A stretch of 64,000 nt of DNA from Mixta mediterraneensis. Lineage in GTDB: Bacteria > Pseudomonadota > Gammaproteobacteria > Enterobacterales > Enterobacteriaceae. Shown piece after piece: positions 30,698 to 40,702 of this stretch. A program made the translations under genes and the position numbers. Under the pieces are notes generated by a model. That model saw only the letters and a program-made list of their open reading frames with translations. It had not been told where the DNA came from and searched no databases. Location: assembly GCF_014946725.1 (NCBI RefSeq), contig NZ_JACFXY010000002.1:310001-374000 (forward strand), given 5' to 3'. Every line of letters begins with the position of its first letter. Within the stretch, counting starts at the first letter, position 1.

Positions 30698-32317
30698 TTA
30701 ATGCTTTTCGATCCACAACTCGCGGCTGTATGCCACGTCCTCTGGATTGGTAATCGGATACCCTTTCACCCAAGGCTTGATTAACCGGCCATTAGTGTAC
30801 TGATAAATGGGTGCAACGGGCGCCTGATCGGCAAGAATCTGTTCAGCGCGATTATAATCAACGTTACGCGCCTGATCGCTGGTTTCAGTACTGGCTTTTG
30901 CCATCACGGCGTCATAATCGGTGTTTTTAAAACGCGCAATATTACTGCTATTCCCTGTCGTCAGCAGGCTCAGAAACGTTGACGGTTCATTGTAGTCGCC
31001 CACCCAGGAGGCACGAATTACATCGAAATTACCGCTGTTTCGGCTGTCGATGTAAGTTTTCCACTCCTGGTTTTCCAGCGTGACGTCAACACCCAGATTC
31101 TTTTTCCACATAGACGCAACTGCAATGGCAATCTTCTGATGGCTTTCTGACGTGTTATACAGCAGCTTAAGATGCAACGGTTTATCCGGGCCGTAACCCG
31201 CAGCAGCCAGCAGCGCTTTGGCCTGCGCGTTCAGCTCTTTTTGATTATGCTGCTGTAAAAATGATGGCAGCGGTTTAAAGCCCGCAGTGACATCGGGCGT
31301 AAAGTGCCACGCTGGCTTCTCACCGGTTCCTAATACTTTTTCTGCAATGATGTTGCGATCAATACTCCACGATAGCGCTTTACGCACCCGCACGTCCGCA
31401 GTGGGTCCTTTTTGCGTGTTGAAGGCGTAATAATAGGTGCCAAGTTGATCCGGCGTATAAACCTGACCTGGCAACGTCTTTTTCAGCAATGCATACATGT
31501 TTTTGGGGAAAGATTCCGTAATATCGATGTCATTCGAACGATAACGTTTGGTGGCGCTCGACTCTTCGTTAATCGGAAGAAAGGTGACGCGGGTCAGCAC
31601 AGAATGGGCGTTATCCCAGTATTCAGGATTGCGCGTCAGCACAATTTTTTCATTTACTACGCGATCGCTAAGTTGATAGGCGCCGTTACCTACCAGTTTA
31701 CCTGGCGATGTCCAGCTGTCGCCCTCTTTAGCAATCACTTTTTGCGGCACAGGAAACAGCGCTACGTTAGCCACTAAACCCGGAAACCACGGTACCGGTC
31801 GATCCAGCGTAACCTTCAGTTGCTGCTTATCCAGCGCGCTGACCCCGAGTTTATCGGGGCTCATTTCACCTTTGGTAATCGCTGTCGCATTTTCAATGCC
31901 GCTCAGGCCAGCAAACCAGGCAAAAGAAGAACTGTTTTTGGGATCGACCAGCCGTTGCCAGCTGTAAACAAAATCCTGCGCGGTAACCGGCTCACCATTG
32001 GACCAGCGTGCGTTCTTACGCAGGGTGAAAATCCAGGTTTTGTTGTCGCTGCTGCTCCAGCTTTGCGCCACACCCGGCACAATTTTACCGTGTGCATCTT
32101 GATTGGTCAGGCCTTCGAACAGATCGCGAATAACCTGGATCTCAGGTAATCCCACGGACTTAAGCGGATCGAGCGACGCAGGTTCGTCTTTTATATGGCG
32201 AACAATTTCCTGTTTTTCGGCGAGTTGTGCTCCAGCGGGAACATTGGCTGCCAGCACGGGCGAGACAATGGTACTCAGGCTAAGTGCCACCAGCGTCATG
32301 CGAAACGTCGTTATCAT
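30698..32317 (-). CDS. mppA: MppA, murein tripeptide-binding protein
   Basis: Periplasmic family-5 solute-binding protein that delivers L-Ala-D-Glu-meso-Dap to the Opp permease for murein recycling. The signal peptide is about ITTFRMTLVALSLSTIVSPVLA. The mature part has the family signature (VPGVAQSWSSSDNKTWIFTL) and the E. coli MppA-like VRHIKDEPASLDPLK. The ATG at 32317 has GAGG 5 bp upstream; the longer frame to 32383 would put an unlikely polar stretch before the signal. About 539 residues. mpaA, divergent from it, cleaves the same tripeptide. Confidence 0.95.
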   Translation of the reverse strand: MITTFRMTLVALSLSTIVSPVLAANVPAGAQLAEKQEIVRHIKDEPASLDPLKSVGLPEIQVIRDLFEGLTNQDAHGKIVPGVAQSWSSSDNKTWIFTLRKNARWSNGEPVTAQDFVYSWQRLVDPKNSSSFAWFAGLSGIENATAITKGEMSPDKLGVSALDKQQLKVTLDRPVPWFPGLVANVALFPVPQKVIAKEGDSWTSPGKLVGNGAYQLSDRVVNEKIVLTRNPEYWDNAHSVLTRVTFLPINEESSATKRYRSNDIDITESFPKNMYALLKKTLPGQVYTPDQLGTYYYAFNTQKGPTADVRVRKALSWSIDRNIIAEKVLGTGEKPAWHFTPDVTAGFKPLPSFLQQHNQKELNAQAKALLAAAGYGPDKPLHLKLLYNTSESHQKIAIAVASMWKKNLGVDVTLENQEWKTYIDSRNSGNFDVIRASWVGDYNEPSTFLSLLTTGNSSNIARFKNTDYDAVMAKASTETSDQARNVDYNRAEQILADQAPVAPIYQYTNGRLIKPWVKGYPITNPEDVAYSRELWIEKH

Positions 32318-32473
32318 CATCACCTCTTTACCCCTAAGAAGCGCTGCATCAGGGCATTGCCAACGCAGCTTGTCCCTGGGCACTTTAGCGCAAATTGCTG
32401 ATTGATAAATAGCTATTTTCCCACCCCGGCTTTTCAGCTACTTTTAGGCTAAACCCTTCGAGAGAATATAAAT

Positions 32474-33178
32474 ATGTTGTCATTACATCCGCGACCGCTG
32501 CGTGGAAAACTGGCTATACCTTATCAGCGTTATGGCACCTCAGCGTTGGGCGCACCGCTGTTATGGTTTCCGGCCCCGCTCGCTGATATTGACAGCGGTT
32601 TGATTCTGGCGGGCACCCACGGCGACGAAAACGCAGCAATTGCTACGCTGTCTGCCGCACTGCGCACCTTACCCGATCATCTGCGGCGCCATCACGTGGT
32701 GTTAGCGGTAAATCCCGATGGATGCCAGCTCGGGTTGCGCGCTAACGCGAATGGCGTTGACCTTAATCGCAACTTTCCGGCCGCTAACTGGCAACCCGGC
32801 AACACGGTGTATCGCTGGAACAGTCTGGCCGACGATCGCGATGTGAAATTATCAACGGGCACCCATCCCGCTTCTGAACCGGAAACGCAGGCATTGTGCG
32901 CACTCATCCATCAGCTCAAACCAGGCTGGATTGTGACATGGCATGAGCCGCTGGCCTGTATTGACGATCCTCATCAGATTGCAATTGGGGAGTGGCTGGC
33001 GCAGCACACCGCACTACCGCGTGTCAGTAGCGTCGGTTACGACACGCCGGGCTCGTTTGGTAGCTGGTGTAACGATCTTGGCTTGCCCTGCGTGACCGCC
33101 GAAATGCCAGCTATTTCCGTGGACGAAGCTACGGAATCCTACCTTGAAATGATGATTAATCTGCTGCGCTGGCAGTAA
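32474..33178 (+). CDS. mpaA: MpaA, murein peptide amidase
   Basis: 234-residue cytoplasmic zinc carboxypeptidase (M14-type) that cuts the gamma-D-Glu-Dap bond of murein tripeptide. Zinc ligands are in THGDENA, near residue 50, and the His of TWHEPLA; the catalytic Glu is in VTAEMPA. Conserved NPDG and DLNRNFP are present. It overlaps the convergent ycjG by 23 bp, and with mppA and ycjG forms a recycling cluster. Confidence 0.94.
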   Translation: MLSLHPRPLRGKLAIPYQRYGTSALGAPLLWFPAPLADIDSGLILAGTHGDENAAIATLSAALRTLPDHLRRHHVVLAVNPDGCQLGLRANANGVDLNRNFPAANWQPGNTVYRWNSLADDRDVKLSTGTHPASEPETQALCALIHQLKPGWIVTWHEPLACIDDPHQIAIGEWLAQHTALPRVSSVGYDTPGSFGSWCNDLGLPCVTAEMPAISVDEATESYLEMMINLLRWQ

Positions 33179-34139
33179 TAATCACTTTACCGCTTTGCAC
33201 CTCAATGGCGGGTTCGACATCTACCGCAAGCCAGGTTGGCCCGTCTAAATCGGCATAGCGCGCCTGGGGAATCAGCGGCAACGCCGCACGAATGGCGCGT
33301 GAGGTGCAAAGCATACAGCCTAACATGACCTCAAAACCCATTTTTGCCGCAGCCTCAGCCAGTGCCAGGGCTTCTGTCAGCCCACCCGCCTTATCCAGCT
33401 TAATGTTAACCATCTCATACCGACCACGTAGCGACGGCAGGCTGTCACGCGTATGGCAACTTTCATCCGCGCAAATCGGTAACGGATGGATAAAGTTAGC
33501 CAGCGCCGCATCTTCGCCAGCCGCTAACGGCTGCTCCAGCATGGTCACTTGTAAATCCGCGAGCAGCTGGCAACGCGCCGCCAGCCCTTCTGCCTGCCAT
33601 GATTCATTGGCATCGACAATTAAGGTGGCTTCCGGCACCGCTGCACGTATCGCCATCAAACGCTCGGTGATATAGCTGTTATCCAGTTTGATTTTTAGCA
33701 GCGTGGCGCCGTTTTGCCACAAGGCCAGCGCGCTGCTCGCCATCGCTTCAGGCGTATCAATGCTGACCGTTTGCGCGGTCACGACTGACGAGGGCATCGC
33801 TGTGCCGCTAAGTTGCCACAGGGTTTGCTGCTGTTGATTCACCGCCAAATCCCATAGCGCGCAATCAATGGCATTACGCGCCGCGCCGGGAGGCAGCGCC
33901 TGCTGCAAGGCTTCACGCGTCAAGCCCTGCTGTAATTGCGGTAACAGCGTTGCGATTTGTTTCAGCACCAAAGCTTCGCTTTCACCATAACGTGCGTAAG
34001 GGGTCGCTTCCCCCGTTCCTTTGACACCCGCCTCTTCCACTTCGACAACGACAACCCTGGCCTCAGTACGGCTTCCGCGTGCAATGACAAACGGCGTATG
34101 CAATGGCCAGGCTTCGGGATACGTTTTTACCGTTCTCAT
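33156..34139 (-). CDS. ycjG: YcjG, L-Ala-D/L-Glu epimerase
   Basis: Enolase-superfamily epimerase (327 residues; E. coli 321) that converts L-Ala-D-Glu from murein to L-Ala-L-Glu, so peptidases can finish degradation. Catalytic KxK is in LLKIKLD; metal ligands are Asp in IVDANESW, Glu in MLEQPLA and Asp in CADESCH; a second catalytic Lys is in NIKLDKAGG. It acts after MpaA in the pathway. Confidence 0.95.
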   Translation of the reverse strand: MRTVKTYPEAWPLHTPFVIARGSRTEARVVVVEVEEAGVKGTGEATPYARYGESEALVLKQIATLLPQLQQGLTREALQQALPPGAARNAIDCALWDLAVNQQQQTLWQLSGTAMPSSVVTAQTVSIDTPEAMASSALALWQNGATLLKIKLDNSYITERLMAIRAAVPEATLIVDANESWQAEGLAARCQLLADLQVTMLEQPLAAGEDAALANFIHPLPICADESCHTRDSLPSLRGRYEMVNIKLDKAGGLTEALALAEAAAKMGFEVMLGCMLCTSRAIRAALPLIPQARYADLDGPTWLAVDVEPAIEVQSGKVIITASAAD

Positions 34140-34292
34140 TACCTCTCCTTAGTGGGCGCTATCAGGACTTAACGCGTGGTTTACCGCAATAAATGCGCTC
34201 GTAAACCCTTAAAAAATATGTCATAAACAACGGCTATACATGATCTGACGCAAAATTTCCGTCAGATCTTTTCACCATTAAAAGGAACGAGT

Positions 34293-34796
34293 ATGTCTCA
34301 AACTGTTCATTTTCAGGGTAACCCAGTACCGGTTGCCGGTCAGTTTCCACAAGCAGGGGATCAGGCTAAACCGTTTTCGTTAGTCGCGAAAACGCTGGCA
34401 AACGTATCGCTCTCTGAGTATGCAGGAAAACGCAAAGTTCTGAATATTTTTCCAAGCATCGATACTGGCGTATGCGCTTCTTCCGTGCGCAAGTTTAACC
34501 AGCTGGCCAGCGAACTGAGCAATACGGTGGTGCTGTGCATCTCTGCCGACCTGCCGTTTGCTCAGTCGCGTTTTTGCGGTGCAGATAACCTGAACAATGT
34601 CGTTACGTTATCAACCCTGCGTGGCGCAGAGTTTAAACATGATTATGGTGTGGAAATTGCGGACGGTGCGTTGCAGGGTTTAACGGCGCGCGCTGTAGTG
34701 GTGCTGGATGAGCATGACAACGTCATCTACAGCCAGCTGGTAGATGAGATTACCCACGAACCCGATTACGACGCAGTGCTGGCAGCACTGAAGTAA
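34293..34796 (+). CDS. tpx: Tpx, thiol peroxidase
   Basis: 167-residue atypical 2-Cys peroxiredoxin of the periplasm or cytoplasm, reduced by thioredoxin. The peroxidatic Cys61 ([10 protein letters not shown]) and resolving Cys95 (QSRFCGAD) are at the E. coli positions. AAGGA lies 6 bp before ATG 34293. Single gene ended by a symmetrical terminator. Confidence 0.97.
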   Translation: MSQTVHFQGNPVPVAGQFPQAGDQAKPFSLVAKTLANVSLSEYAGKRKVLNIFPSIDTGVCASSVRKFNQLASELSNTVVLCISADLPFAQSRFCGADNLNNVVTLSTLRGAEFKHDYGVEIADGALQGLTARAVVVLDEHDNVIYSQLVDEITHEPDYDAVLAALK

Positions 34797-34820
34797 TCCT
34801 TTCTGGAAATTAAGCTGATC

Positions 34821-34850
34821 AAAAAGCGGATCACCTGTATCCGCTTTTTA
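34821..34850. terminator. Bidirectional terminator between tpx and tyrR
   Basis: AAAAGCGGAT/ATCCGCTTTT with a 7-base loop; runs of A and T on the two sides let it serve both convergent genes. Confidence 0.88.
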
Positions 34851-34861
34851 TTTACTGCTAT

Positions 34862-36427
34862 TTATTCGCTGTCATGGCGTTTCTGGCCCAGGCCATATTC
34901 GCGCAATTTATTGGCAATCGCGGTATGTGATACGCCCAGCCGTTTCGCCAGCTTACGTGTGCTGGGATAAGACAGGTATAAACGGGTTAAAATTGAACGT
35001 TCAAAGCGGCTGGTAATTTGATCCAGCGTACCTTCCATCGCTTCCTCATCCAGTGACACATCTAAAGCCTGCTCCGGCAGGATAATATCTTGGGGACGTA
35101 ATTCGTAACCCTCCAGCTGCGCCAGCGCGCGATAGAGCGCATTTTTTAGCTGACGGACATTACCCGGCCAGCTATAACGCGTCAGAAAGGCATTGAGCTG
35201 AGGCGATAAGCGCGGACGTGGAATACCTTGTTCATCAGCGAACCGGGCGACAAACATTTCTGTCAACGGCAAAATATCCTGGGGACGATCGCGCAGCGGT
35301 GGCAGGTTAAGCGTTAACACATTCAGACGATAAAACAGGTCTTCACGGAATTCGCCACGCTGTACCAGTTCAATTAAGTTTTTCTGCGTCGCGCAAATGA
35401 CGCGTATATTCACATGAACTTCATGCTCTTCCCCAACGCGGCGGAAAGTGCCGTCGTTAAGGAAACGCAGCAATTTAGTTTGCATACTTGGCGACATCTC
35501 GCCGATCTCATCCAGCAGCACCGAGCCGCCGTTTGCCTGCTCGAAAAACCCTTTTTTACCTTCCAGCGCATTCGGATAAGCCCCCGCCGCGTGGCCAAAC
35601 AGTTCACTTTCTGCCACATCATCCGGCAGCGAGGCGCAGTTTAGCGCCAGGAACGGCATTTTGCCGCGCGCGCTACGTAAATGGCAGGCACGAGCCAGCA
35701 TATCTTTACCGGTGCCGGTATCGCCAATAATCAGCAATGGCGCATCATGCATTGCCAGTTTGCGTGCCTGATCAACGACCTGGCGCATTTTGGGGGCGAC
35801 AGCAACGATGTGATCAAATTCTGATTCATCGGTAACAATCAAATTTTGCAGCTGGCGGCCCATGCGCGCAGTGGATTTCAGCATGATCATCGCGCCGACC
35901 GGCTGATCGCTTTGTCCTTCTTCTGCAGTCAGATAAATAGGACGCGCTTCCATCAGGAAATCACGTCCTTCAATCACCACATGCTGCGCCTGCGCTTCGA
36001 CCTGTTCACTTTCCAGCCAGCGCATAAAATTGAACCCATTTATCAGGTTCCCGGCGCTGAAATTACGCATTTTCTGCTCGTCAAGATTGAACAGGTTTTG
36101 CGCGGCTGGGTTTGCCAGTTCCACTTTGCTTTTCAGGTCGATCGAAAATACCGGTTCAGGCATCGCTACCAGCAGTGCGCTCAACGCACGATGTTCACGC
36201 TCAGATGGCATGTATGTCACCGTGCGCACATCCGTCACGCCTGGTGTACGACGGATTTCGGCCATTAAATGACTAAACTGATCAAATTCCAGCGCCGAGA
36301 AATTGAGATAGATACGGCCTAATGCCGCAATTTCGATACCGCGAAGATCAATATTACGCGCAACCAGCAAGTCAAGCAGCTCGCGGGTCAAACCGATACG
36401 GTCCTGACAGAACACTTCCAAACGCAT
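34862..36427 (-). CDS. tyrR: TyrR, aromatic amino acid regulator
   Basis: 521-residue regulator of aromatic amino acid biosynthesis and transport. An ACT domain (1-75; MRLEVFCQDRIGLTRELLDLL) is followed by a PAS domain (about 80-190), an AAA+ domain with Walker A GDTGTGKD and Walker B VLLDEIGEM, and a C-terminal Fis-type helix-turn-helix. The GAFTGA loop used to contact sigma-54 is replaced by GAYPNALEG, as expected for TyrR, which uses sigma-70. The E. coli-like start is ATG 36427; an upstream in-frame ATG at 36460 adds 11 unrelated residues. Confidence 0.97.
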   Translation of the reverse strand: MRLEVFCQDRIGLTRELLDLLVARNIDLRGIEIAALGRIYLNFSALEFDQFSHLMAEIRRTPGVTDVRTVTYMPSEREHRALSALLVAMPEPVFSIDLKSKVELANPAAQNLFNLDEQKMRNFSAGNLINGFNFMRWLESEQVEAQAQHVVIEGRDFLMEARPIYLTAEEGQSDQPVGAMIMLKSTARMGRQLQNLIVTDESEFDHIVAVAPKMRQVVDQARKLAMHDAPLLIIGDTGTGKDMLARACHLRSARGKMPFLALNCASLPDDVAESELFGHAAGAYPNALEGKKGFFEQANGGSVLLDEIGEMSPSMQTKLLRFLNDGTFRRVGEEHEVHVNIRVICATQKNLIELVQRGEFREDLFYRLNVLTLNLPPLRDRPQDILPLTEMFVARFADEQGIPRPRLSPQLNAFLTRYSWPGNVRQLKNALYRALAQLEGYELRPQDIILPEQALDVSLDEEAMEGTLDQITSRFERSILTRLYLSYPSTRKLAKRLGVSHTAIANKLREYGLGQKRHDSE

Positions 36428-36495
36428 TGCGATGGCCTTAAACAGGTTAAGATTAAGCAATAATACGCTAACTTAGCGCGTGACAGAAAGAGGTC

Positions 36496-36513
36496 TGTCA
36501 GGAAAAGTTGACA
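36496..36513 (-). promoter_or_regulatory. Candidate TyrR box upstream of tyrR
   Basis: TGTCAGGAAAAGTTGACA resembles the TyrR box TGTAAA-N6-TTTACA with 9 of 12 defined bases and correct spacing. It lies about 70 bp upstream of the tyrR start. E. coli tyrR is autoregulated; that this site works is inference. Confidence 0.4.
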
Positions 36514-36589
36514 GTTCAGAGGGAGGTGGTCAGGAATTGAGCGCATCGCTAAGATGGCGCGCTATGACAGAACAGCGCGCGGTTATTCA

Positions 36590-36650
36590 TCACTTCGCGT
36601 TTTTTTGTAGCACCTCTTTTAACTGCCCTATTAGTTCGCGTCGGAAATCG
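36590..36650 (-). pseudogene. Severed 3' end of ycjF
   Basis: Reading leftward from the IS1 junction these bases encode the last residues of YcjF (RELIGQLKEVLQKNAK, stop at 36590-36592). IS1 has cut them from the rest of the gene. Includes the left copy of the 8-bp duplication. Confidence 0.85.
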
Positions 36651-36705
36651 GGTAATGCTCCCAACTTACTGATTTAGTGTATGATGGTGATTTTGAGGTG
36701 CTTGC

Positions 36706-36981
36706 GTGGCTTCCATTTCCATCAGATGTCCTTCCTGCTCCGCTACTGAAGGCGTGGTGCGTAACGGCAAAAGCACTGCCGGACATCAGCGCTATCTCTG
36801 CTCTCATTGCCGTAAAACATGGCAACTACAGTTCACTTACACCGCCTCTCAGCCCGGTACGCACCAGACAATCATTGATATGGCCATGAATGGCGTCGGA
36901 TGTCGCGCCAGTGCACGCATTATGGGCATTGGCCTCAACACGGTTTTACGTCACTTAAAAAACTCAGGCCGCAGTCGGTAA
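36706..36981 (+). CDS. insA: InsA, IS1 regulatory protein
   Basis: 91-residue InsA, the standard length. An N-terminal zinc-finger (CPSCSATEG...CSHCRKTW) and a helix-turn-helix ([21 protein letters not shown]) bind the IS1 ends and repress transcription. The A6C motif at 36957-36963 near its end is the known IS1 site for -1 frameshifting, which makes the InsAB' transposase. Confidence 0.95.
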   Translation: MASISIRCPSCSATEGVVRNGKSTAGHQRYLCSHCRKTWQLQFTYTASQPGTHQTIIDMAMNGVGCRASARIMGIGLNTVLRHLKNSGRSR

Positions 36982-37403
36982 CCTCGCGCATACAACCGGG
37001 CAGTGATGTGATTGTCTGCGCTGAAATGGACGAACAGTGGGGCTACGTCGGTGCTAAATCACGTCAGCGCTGGCTGTTTTACGCGTATGACAGGATACGG
37101 AGGACGGTTGTGGCACACGTCTTCGGTGAACGCACTCTGGCCACACTGGAGCGTCTTCTGAGCCTGCTGTCGGCCTTTGAGGTCGTGGTATGGATGACGG
37201 ATGGCTGGCCGCTGTATGAATCACGCCTGAAGGGAAAGCTGCACGTTATCAGCAAGCGTTACACTCAGCGCATTGAGCGACATAACCTGAATCTGAGACA
37301 ACATCTGGCAAGGCTGGGACGGAAGTCACTGTCGTTCTCAAAATCGGTGGAGCTGCATGACAAGGTCATCGGACATTATCTGAACATAAAACACTATCAG
37401 TAA
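36900..37403 (+). CDS. insB: InsB, IS1 transposase catalytic part
   Basis: 167-residue InsB frame, translated mostly as the C-terminal part of InsAB' after the frameshift. It holds the DDE-type core ([20 protein letters not shown] and [10 protein letters not shown]) and ends [15 protein letters not shown] as in known IS1. No damage seen, so the element is probably active. Confidence 0.95.
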   Translation: MSRQCTHYGHWPQHGFTSLKKLRPQSVTSRIQPGSDVIVCAEMDEQWGYVGAKSRQRWLFYAYDRIRRTVVAHVFGERTLATLERLLSLLSAFEVVVWMTDGWPLYESRLKGKLHVISKRYTQRIERHNLNLRQHLARLGRKSLSFSKSVELHDKVIGHYLNIKHYQ

Positions 37404-37413
37404 GTTGGAGTCA

Positions 37414-38415
37414 TTACCGGAAATCGCCCAAACGCGGTTTATCTTCTTCCAGCCAGGGCAGTGGGCGGCATAACTCCATCGCCTTAATTCCCAGGCGCGC
37501 CGTTAATAACCCTGCACCGATTCCTTGTGCAGCACGCGCCGACAGCCTTGCAGCAATGTCCTGCGACATCCAGTCCATACCGACTTCGCGCGCCAGTTCT
37601 GACGCTCCGGCAAACGCCATATTCAGCAGCACCAGACGGAATAACCGGATGCGACTGAAATATCCCAGTTCAATGCCGTAAATTGCCGCGATGCGATTGA
37701 CCAGGCGTAAGTTACGCCAGGCAATAAAAGCCATATCGACCAGCGCCAGCGGGCTAACGGCAATCATTAACGTCGATTCTGCGGCATGACGACTGATTTC
37801 ACGCCGCGCCTGACGATCTAAAACCGGCTGCACCAGTTGAGCATATAAACGCACAACCTCACTGTCATTATGCGTTTCATGTAACGACGCCTGCCAGCGC
37901 TGCAAGGCCGGATGTGCGTGATCCAGCTCCGCCTGTTGTGCCAGCTTTTCACAAAAAGCGCGTCCCTGGCCGATGCCATGACTATGCAGCAGTTCTCGTG
38001 CAACATCTCGCTCTTCGGCACGCTGGCGTAACTGATACAGGCGACGCCATTCACTGGCTAATGCTCCCACGCCCGCCACCACGATTAATCCGCCAGCAAC
38101 GCCGCTACCGAGAGCAAACCAGTTATGCGTCATCCAGGCGTCATGCGTCCATTGTACGCCTTGCGCAATGACGCTTACGCCAAACAGGGCCAATCCTGCG
38201 CCGACCATTTTACGCCACAGGCTGCGCTTTGGTTCCAGGGCAGCTTCCACGGCACGCTCGCCCGCGCCTTCTTCGGGCATCGCATCGTCGTCTGTTACGG
38301 CTAAAAAGGCAGTCTGGGTATTATCTTCAAATGTCTGTGCCGGACGCAGCGGTATTTCACGCTCGCCATCAAGGGGACGCGCAAAATCAATGCGTGGCTT
38401 TAAGGGATCGCTCAT
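37414..38415 (-). CDS. ycjF: YcjF, inner-membrane protein truncated by IS1
   Basis: DUF697 membrane protein encoded with YcjX after the psp genes. Two membrane helices lie near residues 70-120 ([36 protein letters not shown]) and more hydrophobic helices follow after 220. IS1 supplies a stop right after GDFR, so the protein is 333 residues and has lost its last 16. E. coli YcjF has 353. The lost tail is short and charged, so partial function is possible. The start overlaps the ycjX stop. E. coli ycjX and ycjF are transcribed with the psp operon. Confidence 0.9.
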   Translation of the reverse strand: MSDPLKPRIDFARPLDGEREIPLRPAQTFEDNTQTAFLAVTDDDAMPEEGAGERAVEAALEPKRSLWRKMVGAGLALFGVSVIAQGVQWTHDAWMTHNWFALGSGVAGGLIVVAGVGALASEWRRLYQLRQRAEERDVARELLHSHGIGQGRAFCEKLAQQAELDHAHPALQRWQASLHETHNDSEVVRLYAQLVQPVLDRQARREISRHAAESTLMIAVSPLALVDMAFIAWRNLRLVNRIAAIYGIELGYFSRIRLFRLVLLNMAFAGASELAREVGMDWMSQDIAARLSARAAQGIGAGLLTARLGIKAMELCRPLPWLEEDKPRLGDFR

Positions 38416-39809
38416 CGCAATTTATCTCCCAGTAAAAATTCCAGTGCTGCATCCATACGAATATGAGGTAACGGGCGATCAACATCCAACTGCTGCGGAA
38501 GAAACTGTTCAAACTGAAACCCCTGCTGCTGCCAAAAGGCGTTGCCCGGCAGGCGCGGCGGCACTTCGCCGGGATAAACGGTTAGTGCTTCACCATCCCG
38601 CAAGCGATGGCCGCGCAGCGCCGGGATCGTCTCGCCATGATGATCGACCAGACCACTTTGCGTTGCCTGCACTGACGCCAGGCCAATACAGTCCATACGA
38701 ATGCCTTCAAATGCCGCATTTTGCCATGCGTCCTGCACCAGCTGTTGCAGCAATGACACCATGTTGCCATGCTGATCGCTGGTAATGTGATCGGCTTTAG
38801 TCGCAGCAAATAATAATTTATCGATCACCGGCGAAAATAGCCGACGAAACAGGGTGCGCTGGCCGTAATGAAAACTCTGCATCAGTTGTGTTAATGCCAG
38901 CCGCATATCACTGAATGCCTGCGGGCCGTTATTTAACGGCTGTAAACAATCGACAAGAACGATTTGGCGATCGAAACCCAAAAAATGATTTTTATAGAAA
39001 TCCTTCACCACGTGCTGGCAATAATAATTAAAGCGCTGTTGCAACATAGCAAAATTGCTGCCCTTCTCCGCCTGCGTCAGTTTGCTTACCTGTGCATCGT
39101 CGTGGGTCGGCCACGGGAAAAACTGCAACGCAGGTGCACCTGCCATTTCACCGGGCAAAACGAAACGTCCCGGCTGAATGAAGTGCAAACCTTCATTTTT
39201 GCAGCGATGTAGATAGTCGGTCCAGGCCGCCGCAATCTCAGCCAGCCGGTTTTCATCTGCCGGCGCAAACGGATCGAGCTGTTGGCACATTTCGCGCCAC
39301 GGCGTCGCCCATTCAGCGCGATCGCCTTGCAGCAAACCGTTCATCTGCCGTGACCAGGCAACGTAATCCTGCGCCAGCATCGGTAAATCGAGCAGCCATT
39401 CGCCGGGATAATCAATAATTTCGAGGTAAAGCGTGGCGGTATCTTTGAAATGACGTATCAGTGAATCATTGGGGCGGTAACGCAGCGCCAGCTGTATTTC
39501 ACTGATACCACGCGTTGGCGTTGGCCAGGCCGGTGGCACGCCATAAAGCTGCGCCAGTCCCTGATCATAAGTGAAGCGTGAGGTTCCCATGTCACGCTGA
39601 GGAACGCGCTTTACGCCCAGCAGACGTTCCTCCCGCACCACAGAAAATAACGGCAATCGGGCGCCGCTGTGCACAGTGAGAAGTTGATTAACCAGTGAAG
39701 TAATGAATGCCGTTTTTCCGCTGCGGCTTAAGCCGGTTACCGCTAAACGAAGATGGCGATCAACGCTGCGATTCATCAACGCTGTTAATTCAGTTTGCAG
39801 TCTTTTCAT
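38412..39809 (-). CDS. ycjX: YcjX, DUF463 P-loop protein
   Basis: 465-residue cytoplasmic DUF463 protein with a Walker A motif GLSRSGKT near residue 26 and a GTPase-like fold. Its role is unproven; in E. coli it belongs to the PspF regulon together with YcjF. Its start overlaps pspD by 20 bp and its stop overlaps ycjF by 4 bp, which fits one long psp-ycjXF transcript. Confidence 0.92.
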   Translation of the reverse strand: MKRLQTELTALMNRSVDRHLRLAVTGLSRSGKTAFITSLVNQLLTVHSGARLPLFSVVREERLLGVKRVPQRDMGTSRFTYDQGLAQLYGVPPAWPTPTRGISEIQLALRYRPNDSLIRHFKDTATLYLEIIDYPGEWLLDLPMLAQDYVAWSRQMNGLLQGDRAEWATPWREMCQQLDPFAPADENRLAEIAAAWTDYLHRCKNEGLHFIQPGRFVLPGEMAGAPALQFFPWPTHDDAQVSKLTQAEKGSNFAMLQQRFNYYCQHVVKDFYKNHFLGFDRQIVLVDCLQPLNNGPQAFSDMRLALTQLMQSFHYGQRTLFRRLFSPVIDKLLFAATKADHITSDQHGNMVSLLQQLVQDAWQNAAFEGIRMDCIGLASVQATQSGLVDHHGETIPALRGHRLRDGEALTVYPGEVPPRLPGNAFWQQQGFQFEQFLPQQLDVDRPLPHIRMDAALEFLLGDKLR

Positions 39810-40035
39810 CTTTCTCCTTGATGAAGCGTGATGCCGCCCGACTCAACACGCGTTTCAGCAGCGGTTCAAGGGCTACTGCCAGCAAAAGGCGTAAAGGTCG
39901 ACGCGCCACCGATTTCACGGCCCAGCCGGTAACCCCAGCGGGACCATAAGTAACAGCATTGATAATGATGAATTTGGCCGCCGACTTCAACGCGGGAGCC
40001 GCGCGGTGACGAAAAGTAGCTGAGCGTAATGACAT
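39790..40035 (-). CDS. pspD: PspD, phage shock protein D
   Basis: 81-residue peripheral inner-membrane protein. The conserved core YGPAGVTGWAVKSVARRPLR and LLLAVALEPLL match E. coli PspD; the C-terminal KEKDEKTAN is longer. The ATG at 40035 has GGAGG 5 bp upstream; a GTG at 40041 would overlap that site. Fourth gene of pspABCD. Confidence 0.88.
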   Translation of the reverse strand: MSLRSATFRHRAAPALKSAAKFIIINAVTYGPAGVTGWAVKSVARRPLRLLLAVALEPLLKRVLSRAASRFIKEKDEKTAN

Positions 40036-40091
40036 CAACACCTCCGAAAAGACAGAAAACGGGCCTGATTCAGACCCGTGAAAAAGGAGAA

Positions 40092-40442
40092 TTAGAGCTG
40101 ACGGAAGCGGCTGCGCACGCTGAAAGTTTCTGACGTAACGTAGCGCTCCAAATCCCGCACGCTGCGCTCATCGCGCTGTAATGCCGTTTCTAACTGGTCC
40201 AGCAGTTCGCTGGCACTGGGCTGGCGTGCATGACTTTCAGCCCCGGCAGGCTTGATGTCCAACACAAAACCCAGCACAAAATAGGCGATAATGGTAAAGC
40301 CAAACAGGCCAAAGAACAGCGATAACACCACGATCACGCGCAATAACCGCACCGGAATGTCGAGGTACTCAGCCAGACCCGCGCAAACCCCCATGAATTT
40401 CCCTTCGTCGGGTTTACGCCACAGTTTACGCCCCTTTATCAT
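40092..40442 (-). CDS. pspC: PspC, phage shock protein C
   Basis: 116-residue inner-membrane sensor of the phage shock response. The PspC domain LWRKPDEGKFMGVCAGLAEY is followed by a hydrophobic region (LLRVIVVLSLFFGLFGFTII) and a soluble C-terminal tail with a leucine-rich helix. With PspB it draws PspA off PspF under membrane stress. Overlaps pspB by four bases. Confidence 0.96.
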   Translation of the reverse strand: MIKGRKLWRKPDEGKFMGVCAGLAEYLDIPVRLLRVIVVLSLFFGLFGFTIIAYFVLGFVLDIKPAGAESHARQPSASELLDQLETALQRDERSVRDLERYVTSETFSVRSRFRQL

Positions 40443-40666
40443 GGTTGCCTCCAGTCCGGGTGCTCCGCATCCAGGATCGCTTCCAGCGCATCAATACGTT
40501 CGCGCATGCGCTGAGCGTCTTTTGTGATCAGCTGTAAACGCTGGATTTCGCTTTGCGAGAGTTCGGCTCCACCATTACGTTTATTGCTGTAATGCAGCCA
40601 TAACCAGATCGGCGCGACAAAAAGCACGAAAATCGTGAGTGGTATGGCAAGAAAAAGTGCGCTCAT
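40439..40666 (-). CDS. pspB: PspB, phage shock protein B
   Basis: 75-residue inner-membrane partner of PspC. An N-terminal membrane helix (LFLAIPLTIFVLFVAPIWLWL) is followed by a leucine-zipper-like cytoplasmic helix (QRLQLITKDAQRMRERIDAL). It lies 36 bp after pspA. Confidence 0.96.
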   Translation of the reverse strand: MSALFLAIPLTIFVLFVAPIWLWLHYSNKRNGGAELSQSEIQRLQLITKDAQRMRERIDALEAILDAEHPDWRQP

Positions 40667-40702
40667 TGACTCTCCTTAATCAGTATTCGCAAAGTTCGTT
40701 AA

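Larger units (their letters stand above)
36651..37418 (+). mobile_element. IS1-family insertion sequence
   Basis: Exactly 768 bp, the canonical IS1 length, with GGTAATG...CATTACC ends and insA/insB on the plus strand. Both sides carry the 8-bp direct repeat GGAAATCG (36643-36650 and 37419-37426). It has entered the 3' end of ycjF. The left end and InsA/InsB show several differences from the E. coli IS1A type, so it is an iso-IS1. Confidence 0.97.
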
